From assembly GCA_964605155.1 (NCBI GenBank), contig CAZSAK010000024.1, positions 1 to 41,064 of the forward strand: a stretch of 41,064 nucleotides of DNA. The letters run 5' to 3'. The notes under the pieces were generated by a model that had not been told where the DNA came from, made no database searches, and was given only the letters and a program-made list of their open reading frames with translations. This DNA is from CAZSAK01 sp964605155 (GTDB taxonomy: Bacteria; Pseudomonadota; Gammaproteobacteria; SZUA-140). Position 1 is the stretch's first letter; every line of letters begins with the position of its first letter. This document shows positions 33,793-41,064 of the stretch, one piece after another. The position numbers were made by a program, and so were the translations under genes.

Positions 33793-34057
33793 TAAACGGG
33801 ATCAGTCCCGGCTGTGAGCAATTATTCCATCGATTGATTAAGCAGCCAAATGCTGTCGTTAAAATAGGTTTTGCAAGAGAGATGATCTTGAGCCGCTGTG
33901 GCGAGTTTGTCATATAGGGTAGCGAATTGAGTGGCATCGTGTATTGTGTAAGCGAGCCATTACGGTGCTGAGTGTCACTGCATTTATGCAGCCACGTACA
34001 GAAAATGGCATAGTCTATAATCATATAGTACTGACACACCAAAGATTTACATAAAGC

Positions 34058-34897
34058 ATGAATGGATTCATAAATCACATAAGGATAGTGTTTACACCAT
34101 TCTGTTGCTGTATGTGTCTCACAGCAATTGCAGATGAAAATACCCCTGATTTGAATACTGAATTGAACGCAGGAATCGAATTCTTCCGGTGGCAGGAATT
34201 CGACAGTGCAGGAACCCGCTTGCTTACGGAATCAGGGCCCCGTCTGTTTGTATCAGGCACGGTAGATAGTGGTATAGGCAATCCAGATAGCAGGTTTTTC
34301 GCTGAAGCCGCCGTCAGGGGTTATGCAGGTAATGTGGATTATGACGGACAGGACACTAACAGCATATTCACAAGCTCAACATCAGAATATTCGGGATACA
34401 ACCTGGAGTTTTATGGTGGCTTTCGTGTGAATGGGAGGATCGACATGGACATTATCGCCGGGACCGGCATTGACTCTTGGACACGGGAGATCAGGGATGA
34501 AAATAATGCGGAGGGTGATCTTGTTGCCGGGATCACGGAGGATTACGTGATTCAATACTATACTATGGCATTGGGGTTGCCTCAACGCTACGCAACAGCC
34601 AATGGATATTTGAAAATCGGCCTTAAACGCCCGTTTTATACCAGTGAGGATGTTGATCAATTCAATGTCAAGCTTTCACCCGGTAAGGAGCTGTCAGGAT
34701 TTATCAACTATAAACTCACATTCAATGCAAATACCCGCCCAAGAAAATTGATATCAAGCATTATGTTTTATTATGACAGTTTCAGATTGAGCAGATCGAA
34801 AGCCAAAGTGAGTGTGGTTAATGGTAATACCGTCCAGGTACGCCAACCCGAAAGTAATCTGGATGTGATGGGTATAGCCATCGGGCATGCATTCTAG
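34058..34897 (+). CDS. Probable outer-membrane beta-barrel protein
   Basis: 279 aa. N-terminal signal region about 1-26 with an unusual cysteine cluster (PFCCCMCLTAIADE), so a lipoprotein-type end is conceivable but no clean lipobox is seen. The rest alternates polar and hydrophobic residues in short strands (YNLEFYGGFRVNGRIDMDI, NGYLKIGLKRPF, ISSIMFYYDSFRLSR) and ends in GHAF, the terminal Phe used by outer-membrane barrels. I recognise no specific family. It is alone, with 265 bp of gene-free DNA before it. Confidence 0.72.
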   Translation: MNGFINHIRIVFTPFCCCMCLTAIADENTPDLNTELNAGIEFFRWQEFDSAGTRLLTESGPRLFVSGTVDSGIGNPDSRFFAEAAVRGYAGNVDYDGQDTNSIFTSSTSEYSGYNLEFYGGFRVNGRIDMDIIAGTGIDSWTREIRDENNAEGDLVAGITEDYVIQYYTMALGLPQRYATANGYLKIGLKRPFYTSEDVDQFNVKLSPGKELSGFINYKLTFNANTRPRKLISSIMFYYDSFRLSRSKAKVSVVNGNTVQVRQPESNLDVMGIAIGHAF

Positions 34898-35344
34898 GGA
34901 ACCGCCATATCTGTAATTGCAGCAAGCAACTTGGTATTGATATGTCTGCTGCTTATCTCGACTTTACTAGTACACGTTTTGCAGAAATATGAGGCGTTTT
35001 CCATGTTCACTGGAATATCCATATGTTCTAAATTTTAGAAATCCCCTAAAGTGCTGCATCATCCTGCCCTGGATGGTATTGATGTATTCAGATCCTGGTT
35101 GCGCGCGCGTTCATGTCCAGGAACATCCGATTGAAAAACTTATCATTGAATAATAATGAGATTACGGGCCATGCAGGGAATAAAACAACATGCATGGACC
35201 ATCAGTCGTCGGTCAAGCCATGAATCCAAAACATGTGTTCTCAAGTGATGCAGCTCATGGAGCTATTTCACTTGCGCAGAAGCTCGTCGAAAAAAAACTC
35301 CTGCCACGCGCGAAATCGGGGTCGAATGACTATAAATACACGCC
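34898..35344. other. 447-bp region between the barrel protein and the corB-like gene
   Basis: No firm gene. An odd palindrome TTCTAAA-T-TTTAGAA lies at 35026-35040. No T-tailed hairpin ends the barrel gene. The right part overlaps a weak small ORF given separately. Confidence 0.5.
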
Positions 35345-35429
35345 TTACTGGGGTGATTTGTTGACCATCGGTACTATACGGGCCATTTTCACCGCATTAC
35401 CTGTCGTTTGCATGATTTCAATGGTATAA
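35220..35429 (+). CDS. Doubtful small ORF, antisense to the end of the corB-like gene
   Basis: 69 codons from ATG 35220 (35190 also possible). The first 45 residues read like a soluble helical protein (GAISLAQKLVEKKLLPRAK, NDYKYTPYWGDLL), but the last 28 codons lie opposite the corB-like gene and no ribosome site is seen. Kept only as a low-confidence possibility. Confidence 0.2.
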   Translation: MNPKHVFSSDAAHGAISLAQKLVEKKLLPRAKSGSNDYKYTPYWGDLLTIGTIRAIFTALPVVCMISMV

Positions 35430-36616
35430 CCGGCGATCCGCAAACTGGTGCCTGCCTTGGGTATTGATTCGAGATATTCAATGATCAATCCATTTAGTGT
35501 TTTGGGCCCTTTTGTGGGCAGTTCCCACTGCATGAGTCTATTCATTTGACGGATATTTATACCACCATCAACCAGGAATGAACCGTCATCCTGGGGATGT
35601 ATATCCTTGACGGTTGCAGAGGCGTCTGTAGTGAATTCGCCAACAATCTCTTCGAGGATATCCTCGAGTGTTGCAAGTCCATCAATATCACCATACTCAT
35701 CCACCACCAGCCCGATCCTTCTCTCCTGGCGTTGAAAGTTTAACAGCTGGGTATGTAAAGGGGTTCCTTCGGGTATGAAGTAAGGTTCTTTCACTGCATC
35801 CAGAATCATGTCCTTGTTAAGGCTGTTCTGGTTGAGCAGGGATAATACATTGCGGATATGCAGGATTCCTATAATGTTATCTATATTTTCACGGAAGACG
35901 GGCAGTCTTGTATGCTGGCATGTGGTGATTTGATTAACGATTTCATCATTGTTGTCATCAAGATCAATTCCAACAATTTCATTGCGGGGTATCATGATGT
36001 CATCAACCGTAACCTTCTCCAGATCGAGTATGTTGACGAGCATCTTTTGATGCCGCCTGGAGATCATGGCGCCTGCTTCATTGACCACGGTGCGCAGCTC
36101 CTCGCTACTGAGATGTTCCATGGGACCTTCTTCGGGAGAAATACCAATAAGTTTCAGCAGGCTGTTCGCCAGTGTGTTGATAATCCAGACAAGGGGATAG
36201 AAAAAGGTCAGTAACGGCCTTAAAACGAATCCTGCTGGAAACGCCAGTTTTTCAGGATGTAATACAGCCATGGTTTTCGGCGCAACCTCGGCAAAGATCA
36301 GGATAATGAACGTTAACAGACCGGATGAAACCGCTATCCAGGCTTCATCCAGCACCCTCAGAGTAATGATAGTGGTGATTGAAGACGCAAGAATGTTAAC
36401 GAAATTATTTCCCAGGAGGATCAATCCGATGAGGCGATCGGGCCGTTCCAGTAGCGAGCTGGCCAGCCTGGCACCGCGATGATTGATCCTGGCAAGGTGG
36501 CGCAACCGGTAACGGTTGAGCGTCATCATTGCAGTTTCCGACGCAGAAAAGAATCCAGATAATAAAATAAGAAAGATTAATGACCCGAAGAGGGTGCCAA
36601 GAGGAATGTCACTCAT
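35345..36616 (-). CDS. corB: CorB-like CNNM/DUF21-CBS-CorC transport protein
   Basis: 423 aa. Three or four membrane helices of a DUF21 domain (about 8-150; SLIFLILLSGFFSASETAMM, GLILLGNNFVNILAS), two CBS repeats (about 205-325; TVDDIMIPRNEIVGID, GIGLVVDEYGDIDGL) and a CorC_HlyC C-terminal domain (DGSFLVDGGINIRQMN). Family members export Mg or Co ions or affect their balance. It is 141 bp after ypjD on the same strand, as corB (yfjD) and ypjD sit together near ffh in E. coli. Confidence 0.94.
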   Translation of the reverse strand: MSDIPLGTLFGSLIFLILLSGFFSASETAMMTLNRYRLRHLARINHRGARLASSLLERPDRLIGLILLGNNFVNILASSITTIITLRVLDEAWIAVSSGLLTFIILIFAEVAPKTMAVLHPEKLAFPAGFVLRPLLTFFYPLVWIINTLANSLLKLIGISPEEGPMEHLSSEELRTVVNEAGAMISRRHQKMLVNILDLEKVTVDDIMIPRNEIVGIDLDDNNDEIVNQITTCQHTRLPVFRENIDNIIGILHIRNVLSLLNQNSLNKDMILDAVKEPYFIPEGTPLHTQLLNFQRQERRIGLVVDEYGDIDGLATLEDILEEIVGEFTTDASATVKDIHPQDDGSFLVDGGINIRQMNRLMQWELPTKGPKTLNGLIIEYLESIPKAGTSLRIAGYTIEIMQTTGNAVKMARIVPMVNKSPQ

Positions 36617-36757
36617 GTTGTATAGGAGACGATGATGAAAGATACGGCTGTCGTATATTCTCGACCATTATTATGATTAATATCTGAATGACCTATAAAC
36701 CGCGTTTTGATCAATGAATTCGGCAGAAGACAGTCACGAAAATTCGATTGCGACAAG

Positions 36758-37567
36758 CTAACGCCCAAGCACTATTTCCAGTACCATCTTGCTACCAAGG
36801 TAGGCAAGCAGCAAGGAAGAAAAACCACCGAGCGTCCAGCGGATAGCAATCTTGCCGCGCCATCCGAAACGCCAGCGTCCCCAAAGCAAAACTGCGAAAA
36901 TGATCCAGGCCAGAATGGAAAGAATGGTCTTGTGGACCAGGTGCTGGGCGAACATGTCGTCCAGGAAGATAAAACCGCTGATCAATGAAAAGCTTTGCAG
37001 GATGAATCCGATTCCGATCATCTGGAACATCAGGGATTCCATCGTTTGCAATGGCGGTAATGCCCGGATGAATCCTCCGGGATGCTTGTTATGGAGGTGT
37101 TTATCCTGAATAGACAGTAATATCGCCTGTACGGCTGCGATACTCAGGAAACTGTATGCGATGATGGATATCAGGATGTGTGCCTCAAGTATGGTGACAT
37201 CCTGTTCATGTAAAAAATGTTCGGACGGGAAGATCGCATTGAGAACTATCGCCAGGGCTGCCAACGGAAAAATGGCAATACCTATGTTCTCGATTGGATT
37301 TGCATAGGAGGCAATGATCAGGAACAAGGCAATCATCCATGATAGTAATGAGATGACGTTAAAGAAACCGAAATTGATACCCTCGGCGGTGAAAAAGACC
37401 TGGTAGAGGACGATGGCATGAAAAACTGCGGCTATAAGGCCCAGTATGACAGGGTTTATCCGGGCTTTTTCCCGGATCATTTGGGCGGTTAAGCGCTGTG
37501 CCAGGGTCCATCCGGCAGCGATATACAGGATGACCGCGACGGCACCCAAAATAATTGTCGTATTCAT
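36758..37567 (-). CDS. ypjD: YpjD/CcsA-like inner-membrane protein
   Basis: 269 aa with about eight hydrophobic helices (TTIILGAVAVILYIAAGWTL at the start, AHILISIIAYSFLSIAAVQA in the middle). Resembles the HemX/CcmC-type cytochrome c assembly family, with W and H residues such as HLVHKTILSILAWI. In E. coli ypjD (also called corE) lies upstream of and divergent from ffh and is linked to CorB-type metal efflux. Here it is divergent from the MBL gene and ffh, with that one gene between. Confidence 0.9.
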   Translation of the reverse strand: MNTTIILGAVAVILYIAAGWTLAQRLTAQMIREKARINPVILGLIAAVFHAIVLYQVFFTAEGINFGFFNVISLLSWMIALFLIIASYANPIENIGIAIFPLAALAIVLNAIFPSEHFLHEQDVTILEAHILISIIAYSFLSIAAVQAILLSIQDKHLHNKHPGGFIRALPPLQTMESLMFQMIGIGFILQSFSLISGFIFLDDMFAQHLVHKTILSILAWIIFAVLLWGRWRFGWRGKIAIRWTLGGFSSLLLAYLGSKMVLEIVLGR

Positions 37568-37869
37568 ATTGCCCGACTACTGATCATTTGTATGGATAAT
37601 GGCATATCTCAACGGTCCGATGAAGGACGTTAACGTAATATATGTGCTGAAGTTATATGTAAAAATGTCGATAGAATAATTGGTATGGGTAACATCGCGG
37701 CTATTTTAATACAGAGAGGAAGAATAGATAACTCCATGATAATGCAGTTTAAAAAAAACGTATTATATCGGTAATTGAGCGTTTTCTTTACACTGTCATG
37801 GAAAGGTATCATCAAGAAAATGGCGCCAAGGGACTATATAGATATAAGTAATTAAAAATTAAGGGAATA
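37568..37869. other. 302-bp AT-rich divergent region between ypjD and the MBL gene
   Basis: Very AT-rich and gene-free. It must carry promoters for both sides, but I see no convincing -35/-10 pair. A 61-codon frame on the - strand (37630-37815) lacks a ribosome site and is not called. Confidence 0.5.
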
Positions 37870-38637
37870 ATGATGAAGATACGCGTGCTAGGCTGCAGCG
37901 GCGGTATAGGGGTTGGCCTCCATACTACTTCGTTGCTTATCGATGATGATATATTGATTGATGCAGGGACTGGCATCGGGGTGCTGAGCCTTGATGAGAT
38001 GGCCGATATCCGGCACATATTTCTTACCCATGCCCACTTGGACCATATCGCCTGCCTGCCTCTGATGGTCGACAGCATTTTCGACCGTATCAAGACACCC
38101 ATTGTTATACATGCGCAGGCCAAAACCGTTGAGGCCTTGCAAAAACATATCTTCAACTGGGCTATCTGGCCGGATTTTTCCAGGCTGCCGACACCGGAAA
38201 ATCCCGTTATGTGTTTTGATGTGATCAGACCGGGAGAAATATACACTGTCGGAAACCGCAGCCTGGAATTGATTCCCGTCAATCATATTGTACCGACCGG
38301 CGGTTACCGCATTGTCTGTGATTCGGGGGTATTTGCCTATAGCGGAGATACAACCACTAACGACAGATTTTGGGAGGTATTGAATTCATATGATGGTCTT
38401 GATGTACTGGTCGTTGAATCGGCATTCAGCAATACTGAGGAAGAATTAAGCATTATGTCCCGTCACTATTGTCCGAAGCTTCTCGCAGCCGATCTCGCCA
38501 AATTAAAACATCAACCCGATGTCTACATCACTCACAATAAGCCCGGCGGCGAGGAGAAGATATATGCGGAGTGTCTGGCCGATATTGAAGGTCGTGAGAT
38601 AAAGCGGTTGCACGGAGACGAAATCTTCCAGTTGTAG
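37870..38637 (+). CDS. MBL-fold hydrolase of the class II cyclic-nucleotide phosphodiesterase type
   Basis: 255 aa. Metallo-beta-lactamase fold with H54-x-H56-x-D58-H59 (THAHLDHI), H139 (PVNHIVPTGGYR), D160 (YSGDTTTND) and a late His in ITHNKPGG, so both metal sites look complete. The spelling is close to class II cAMP phosphodiesterases (CpdP/PDE1-like). The substrate could be cAMP, but related MBL proteins of unknown substrate exist. AAGGGA precedes two in-frame ATGs (37870 and 37873). It is not usual between ypjD and ffh. Confidence 0.85.
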   Translation: MMKIRVLGCSGGIGVGLHTTSLLIDDDILIDAGTGIGVLSLDEMADIRHIFLTHAHLDHIACLPLMVDSIFDRIKTPIVIHAQAKTVEALQKHIFNWAIWPDFSRLPTPENPVMCFDVIRPGEIYTVGNRSLELIPVNHIVPTGGYRIVCDSGVFAYSGDTTTNDRFWEVLNSYDGLDVLVVESAFSNTEEELSIMSRHYCPKLLAADLAKLKHQPDVYITHNKPGGEEKIYAECLADIEGREIKRLHGDEIFQL

Positions 38638-38681
38638 GGCCGCTTAAACCCGCCTCAACCCTTCAGATATATACCAACCTT

Positions 38682-38713
38682 CAATGATTGCAGCCAATGG
38701 GTGTATCATTGGC
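38682..38713 (+). other. Two overlapping inverted repeats in the ffh leader
   Basis: CAATGAT (38682-38688) can pair with ATCATTG (38705-38711), and GCCAAT (38693-38698) with ATTGGC (38708-38713). The two pairings share bases 38708-38711 and exclude each other. They end 26 bp before the ffh ATG. May be chance. Confidence 0.3.
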
Positions 38714-38739
38714 GCTTATTTTCAACTTGCTGAATAGAA

Positions 38740-40086
38740 ATGTTTGACAATCTTTCCGAGCGCCTGGGACGTACACTTAAGAATCTCCGTGGCCAGGGAC
38801 GCCTAACTGAAACAAATATCCAGGACGCTTTGCGTGAAGTACGCATGGCCTTGCTGGAAGCCGACGTCGCATTGCCCGTCGTCCGTGAATTTATTGAACA
38901 CGTACGTGAACGCGCGATAGGTCAGGATGTAATACAGAGTCTTTCTCCAGGCCAGGCCTTGATCAAGGTAGTCAAGGATGAACTCACTGCAATCATGGGC
39001 GAAGCCGCGAGGGATCTTGATCTGAACGTACCCCCACCGGCCATCATTCTGATGGCCGGTTTGCAAGGTTCGGGAAAAACAACCAGTGTTGCAAAACTTG
39101 CTAACTGGATTAAAACACAACGTAACAAGACCGTGATGGTCGTCAGTACGGATATCTACAGGCCGGCCGCCATTGAACAGCTCGGTACCCTGGCAGGCGA
39201 GGTCGGCGCCGAGTTTTATCCCAGTCAGGCAAACCAGGACCCGGTCGCCATCGTTAAGAGGGCGATTGACCATGCACGCAAGCAGTACATTGACGTGGTC
39301 ATCGTTGATACCGCCGGTCGGCTGCATGTCGACGATCAGATGATGGATGAGATCAAAACCCTGCATCAGGTATTGAATCCAGTCGAAACATTGTTCGTTG
39401 TCGACAGCATGACGGGTCAGGATGCTGCAAACACTGCCAAGGCGTTCAATGACGCTCTGCCGCTCACTGGTATCATTTTGACCAAGACCGACGGTGATGC
39501 CCGGGGTGGAGCTGCCCTGTCAATCCGGTATATCACTGGCAAACCGATCAAATTCCTGGGTGTAGGCGAAAAGTCAACGGCCCTGGAGGCGTTCCATCCC
39601 GATCGTATCAGTTCAAGAATTCTGGGCATGGGTGACGTGCTTTCCCTGGTAGAAGAGGCTGAGCACAAGATCGACCGGGACAAGGCTGAGAAGCTGGCTA
39701 AAAAGATAAGAAAGGGAAAAGGCTTTGATCTGGCGGATTTTCGTGATCAGTTACAGCAGATGCGAAATATGGGAGGCGTGGCGGGGCTGCTGGACAAGTT
39801 GCCGTCGATGGGACAGCTTTCACAACAGGCAAGAGACCAGGTAAATGACAGGCAGTTTCTGCATATGGAGGCGATTATCAACTCCATGACCCAGCAGGAA
39901 CGCAGATTTCCTGAAATCATCAAGGCATCCCGCAAACGCCGCATCGCTGCGGGGGCGGGATTACAGGTTCAGGATGTCAACCGGCTGCTTAAACAATTCA
40001 CACAAATGCAGAAGATGATGAAAAAGATGACCAAGGGGGGTATGGGGAAACTTATGCGTGGCATGAAGGGCCAGTTGCCTTTTTAA
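38740..40086 (+). CDS. ffh: Signal recognition particle protein Ffh
   Basis: GTPase that, with 4.5S RNA, targets membrane proteins to FtsY and the translocon. 448 aa: N domain 1-90, G domain about 95-295 with GLQGSGKTTSVAKLA (G1), VDTAGRL (G3), TKTDGDARGG (G4) and GVGEK, and the Met-rich M domain (QMRNMGG, QMQKMMKKMTKGG near the end) that binds signal peptides and RNA. Followed after 261 bp by rpsP, the usual gammaproteobacterial neighbour. No 4.5S RNA gene is seen here. Confidence 0.98.
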   Translation: MFDNLSERLGRTLKNLRGQGRLTETNIQDALREVRMALLEADVALPVVREFIEHVRERAIGQDVIQSLSPGQALIKVVKDELTAIMGEAARDLDLNVPPPAIILMAGLQGSGKTTSVAKLANWIKTQRNKTVMVVSTDIYRPAAIEQLGTLAGEVGAEFYPSQANQDPVAIVKRAIDHARKQYIDVVIVDTAGRLHVDDQMMDEIKTLHQVLNPVETLFVVDSMTGQDAANTAKAFNDALPLTGIILTKTDGDARGGAALSIRYITGKPIKFLGVGEKSTALEAFHPDRISSRILGMGDVLSLVEEAEHKIDRDKAEKLAKKIRKGKGFDLADFRDQLQQMRNMGGVAGLLDKLPSMGQLSQQARDQVNDRQFLHMEAIINSMTQQERRFPEIIKASRKRRIAAGAGLQVQDVNRLLKQFTQMQKMMKKMTKGGMGKLMRGMKGQLPF

Positions 40087-40347
40087 GCGTTAAATCATTA
40101 AATTTTACAATTTCAACATGTTATATTGTGCGGCTACCCGCATATACGGGTTGCAATGGTGCTAGTACACAACAAAATAACATTTAACCAAGGGCTTTTA
40201 TTTTAACCGAATTCACGTACAATATTCTGTTTTACTTGGCTTATTTTAAAACTGTTTAATCAGGCGTAACTAACGTCCATCGTCTAATGTGGCATAGATA
40301 CACTGATATACTAATTATTATTTAATGAATAGAGGTGGCAATTAAAG

Positions 40348-40602
40348 ATGGTTACCATACGATTGGCACGTGGTGGAGCTAAAAAACGTCCTTTTTACCA
40401 TATCGTGGTGGCAGATAGCCGTAAATCACGTGATGGTCGTTTCATCGAACGCCTCGGATATTTCAACCCCATTGCAAAGGGGAAGGAGATCAGGCTCCAG
40501 ATCGATCATGACAGGTTGAATTACTGGCTATCCCAGGGGGCAAAGGCATCTGAGCGCGTAGCAGCGCTCGTGAAACAACAGCCGGAGTCGCAGGCCGCTT
40601 AG
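40348..40602 (+). CDS. rpsP: 30S ribosomal protein S16
   Basis: 84 aa, the standard size. MVTIRLARGGAKKRPFYHIV at the start, then DGRFIERLGYFNP and RLNYWLSQGAKASERVAAL. AGAGGTGG lies before ATG 40348. First gene of the rpsP-rimM-(trmD-rplS) operon; the last two would lie right of the window. The 261 bp upstream are AT-rich and hold a small hairpin (ACCCG-N6-CGGGT near 40137-40152) but no gene. Confidence 0.98.
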   Translation: MVTIRLARGGAKKRPFYHIVVADSRKSRDGRFIERLGYFNPIAKGKEIRLQIDHDRLNYWLSQGAKASERVAALVKQQPESQAA

Positions 40603-40657
40603 GATACCTTCTCCATCCATTCGTGGATGCATAAAATATATCGTGAACGGGTTGTTT

Positions 40658-40675
40658 ATCAAACATACGTTTGAT
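40658..40675 (+). repeat. Small hairpin between rpsP and rimM
   Basis: ATCAAAC, ATAC, GTTTGAT: perfect 7-bp stem, 10 bp before the rimM ATG. It may affect rimM translation, which is kept low relative to S16 in enterics by a leader structure. The link is inference. Confidence 0.4.
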
Positions 40676-40685
40676 TGAAAAATAT

Positions 40686-41064
40686 ATGACGGCTAGGGAT
40701 TCCCGTTTGGTGATTGTTGGCCGAATCAGCGGGATATTCGGTGTGAAGGGGTGGGTCAAGATACTTTCCCATACCTTACCGAGGACTAATATACTTTCCT
40801 ATTTACCGTGGCAGCTTTGCATCAATGGTGAGTGGCAGTCTGTCAAGGTCATAGCAGGGCGAGCACATGGTAAGGGCGTCATTGCTCACCTCGAGGGTTA
40901 TGATGACCGGGATAGCGCCAGACGGCTTACTGGTATTGATATCGCGGTCAGTCGCCGGCAACTTCCGACGCCCGAGCATGGGGTGTACTATTGGGCTGAC
41001 CTGTTGGGCATGGATGTTGTGACCGTAGACGGGGTATTGTTGGGAAATGTGGATCATTTGATGA
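40686..41064 (+). CDS. rimM: Ribosome maturation factor RimM (3' truncated)
   Basis: The frame from ATG 40686 runs to the right edge without a stop, 126 codons. RLVIVGRISGIFGVKGWVK is the RimM N-terminal domain start, RDSARRLTGIDIAV and YYWADLLGMDVV lead into the PRC-barrel part, which is cut. RimM helps fold the head of the 30S subunit and binds S19. It follows rpsP by 83 bp, as in E. coli. Confidence 0.95.
   Translation, partial: MTARDSRLVIVGRISGIFGVKGWVKILSHTLPRTNILSYLPWQLCINGEWQSVKVIAGRAHGKGVIAHLEGYDDRDSARRLTGIDIAVSRRQLPTPEHGVYYWADLLGMDVVTVDGVLLGNVDHLM

Noticed and set aside
37630..37815. 61-codon hydrophobic frame on the - strand
   Set aside because: AT-rich intergenic DNA easily gives Ile/Leu-rich frames; no ribosome site.
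40087..40347. Possible 4.5S RNA or tRNA between ffh and rpsP
   Set aside because: No cloverleaf and no long SRP Alu/S-domain-like hairpin; only a 5-bp stem is seen.
1..41064. CRISPR arrays, insertion sequences, prophage or defence islands
   Set aside because: No regularly spaced repeats, transposase or integrase genes, or att-like duplications were found.

Overview
The window is a stretch of gammaproteobacterial chromosome. Three gene orders that are typical of that class support this: ribBX-ribH-nusB-thiL-pgpA, queG/nnr-tsaE-amiB-mutL, and corB-ypjD-...-ffh-rpsP-rimM. There is also a nudF-DUF1249 neighbourhood that resembles nudF-yqiB of E. coli. Codon use and composition look even along the window. 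I see no insertion sequences, integrases, tRNAs, rRNAs or CRISPR arrays. I cannot name the genus. The set (MutL of the endonuclease type, QseBC- and PhoPQ-like pairs, RtcB/archease, a small cytochrome c) fits a free-living, non-enteric gammaproteobacterium.

Layout. 1-3.6 kb: riboflavin, NusB, thiamine and phosphatidylglycerol genes on the + strand, with ribBX cut by the left edge. 3.6-6.4 kb: a TPR-like unknown, a periplasmic LolA-like protein and queG, all on the - strand. 6.4-11.8 kb: nnr, tsaE, amiB and mutL (+). 11.9-14.8 kb: a PA0069-type radical SAM protein (-) divergent from glnS (+). 14.8-21.6 kb: seven closely packed - strand genes, read from 21.56 kb downwards: thermostable-hemolysin-family protein, AMP-forming acyl ligase, heme-oxygenase-like diiron oxidase candidate, SDR, periplasmic TPR protein, OmpR-family regulator, histidine kinase. 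21.9-24.4 kb: a divergent small cytochrome c and a PhoPQ-like two-component pair. 24.4-29.4 kb: a - strand run archease-rtcB-pncA-pncB-kelch protein. 29.6-32.4 kb: divergent nudF, nfeD-type protease and slipin (+). 32.4-35.3 kb: gene-poor DNA with DUF1249, a very acidic 53-residue ORF, an outer-membrane protein and several clean palindromes. 35.3-37.6 kb: corB-like and ypjD (-). 37.9-41.06 kb: a metallo-beta-lactamase-fold hydrolase, ffh, rpsP and rimM (+, cut by the right edge).

How the parts work together. The most interesting unit is the seven-gene operon at 14.8-21.6 kb. It looks like a small pathway (activate an acyl group, transfer it, oxidise it, reduce it) carried in one transcript with its own sensor and regulator. 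A perfect YTTAAK-N5-YTTAAK site, the known box of PmrA/QseB-type regulators, lies exactly where the -35 element of the operon should be, so self-activation by the encoded regulator is likely. I know no established product for this gene set. The second unit of interest is archease-rtcB-pncA-pncB with divergent nudF. Together these enzymes repair RNA and recycle both products of NAD+ hydrolysis (nicotinamide and ADP-ribose). The rest is housekeeping.
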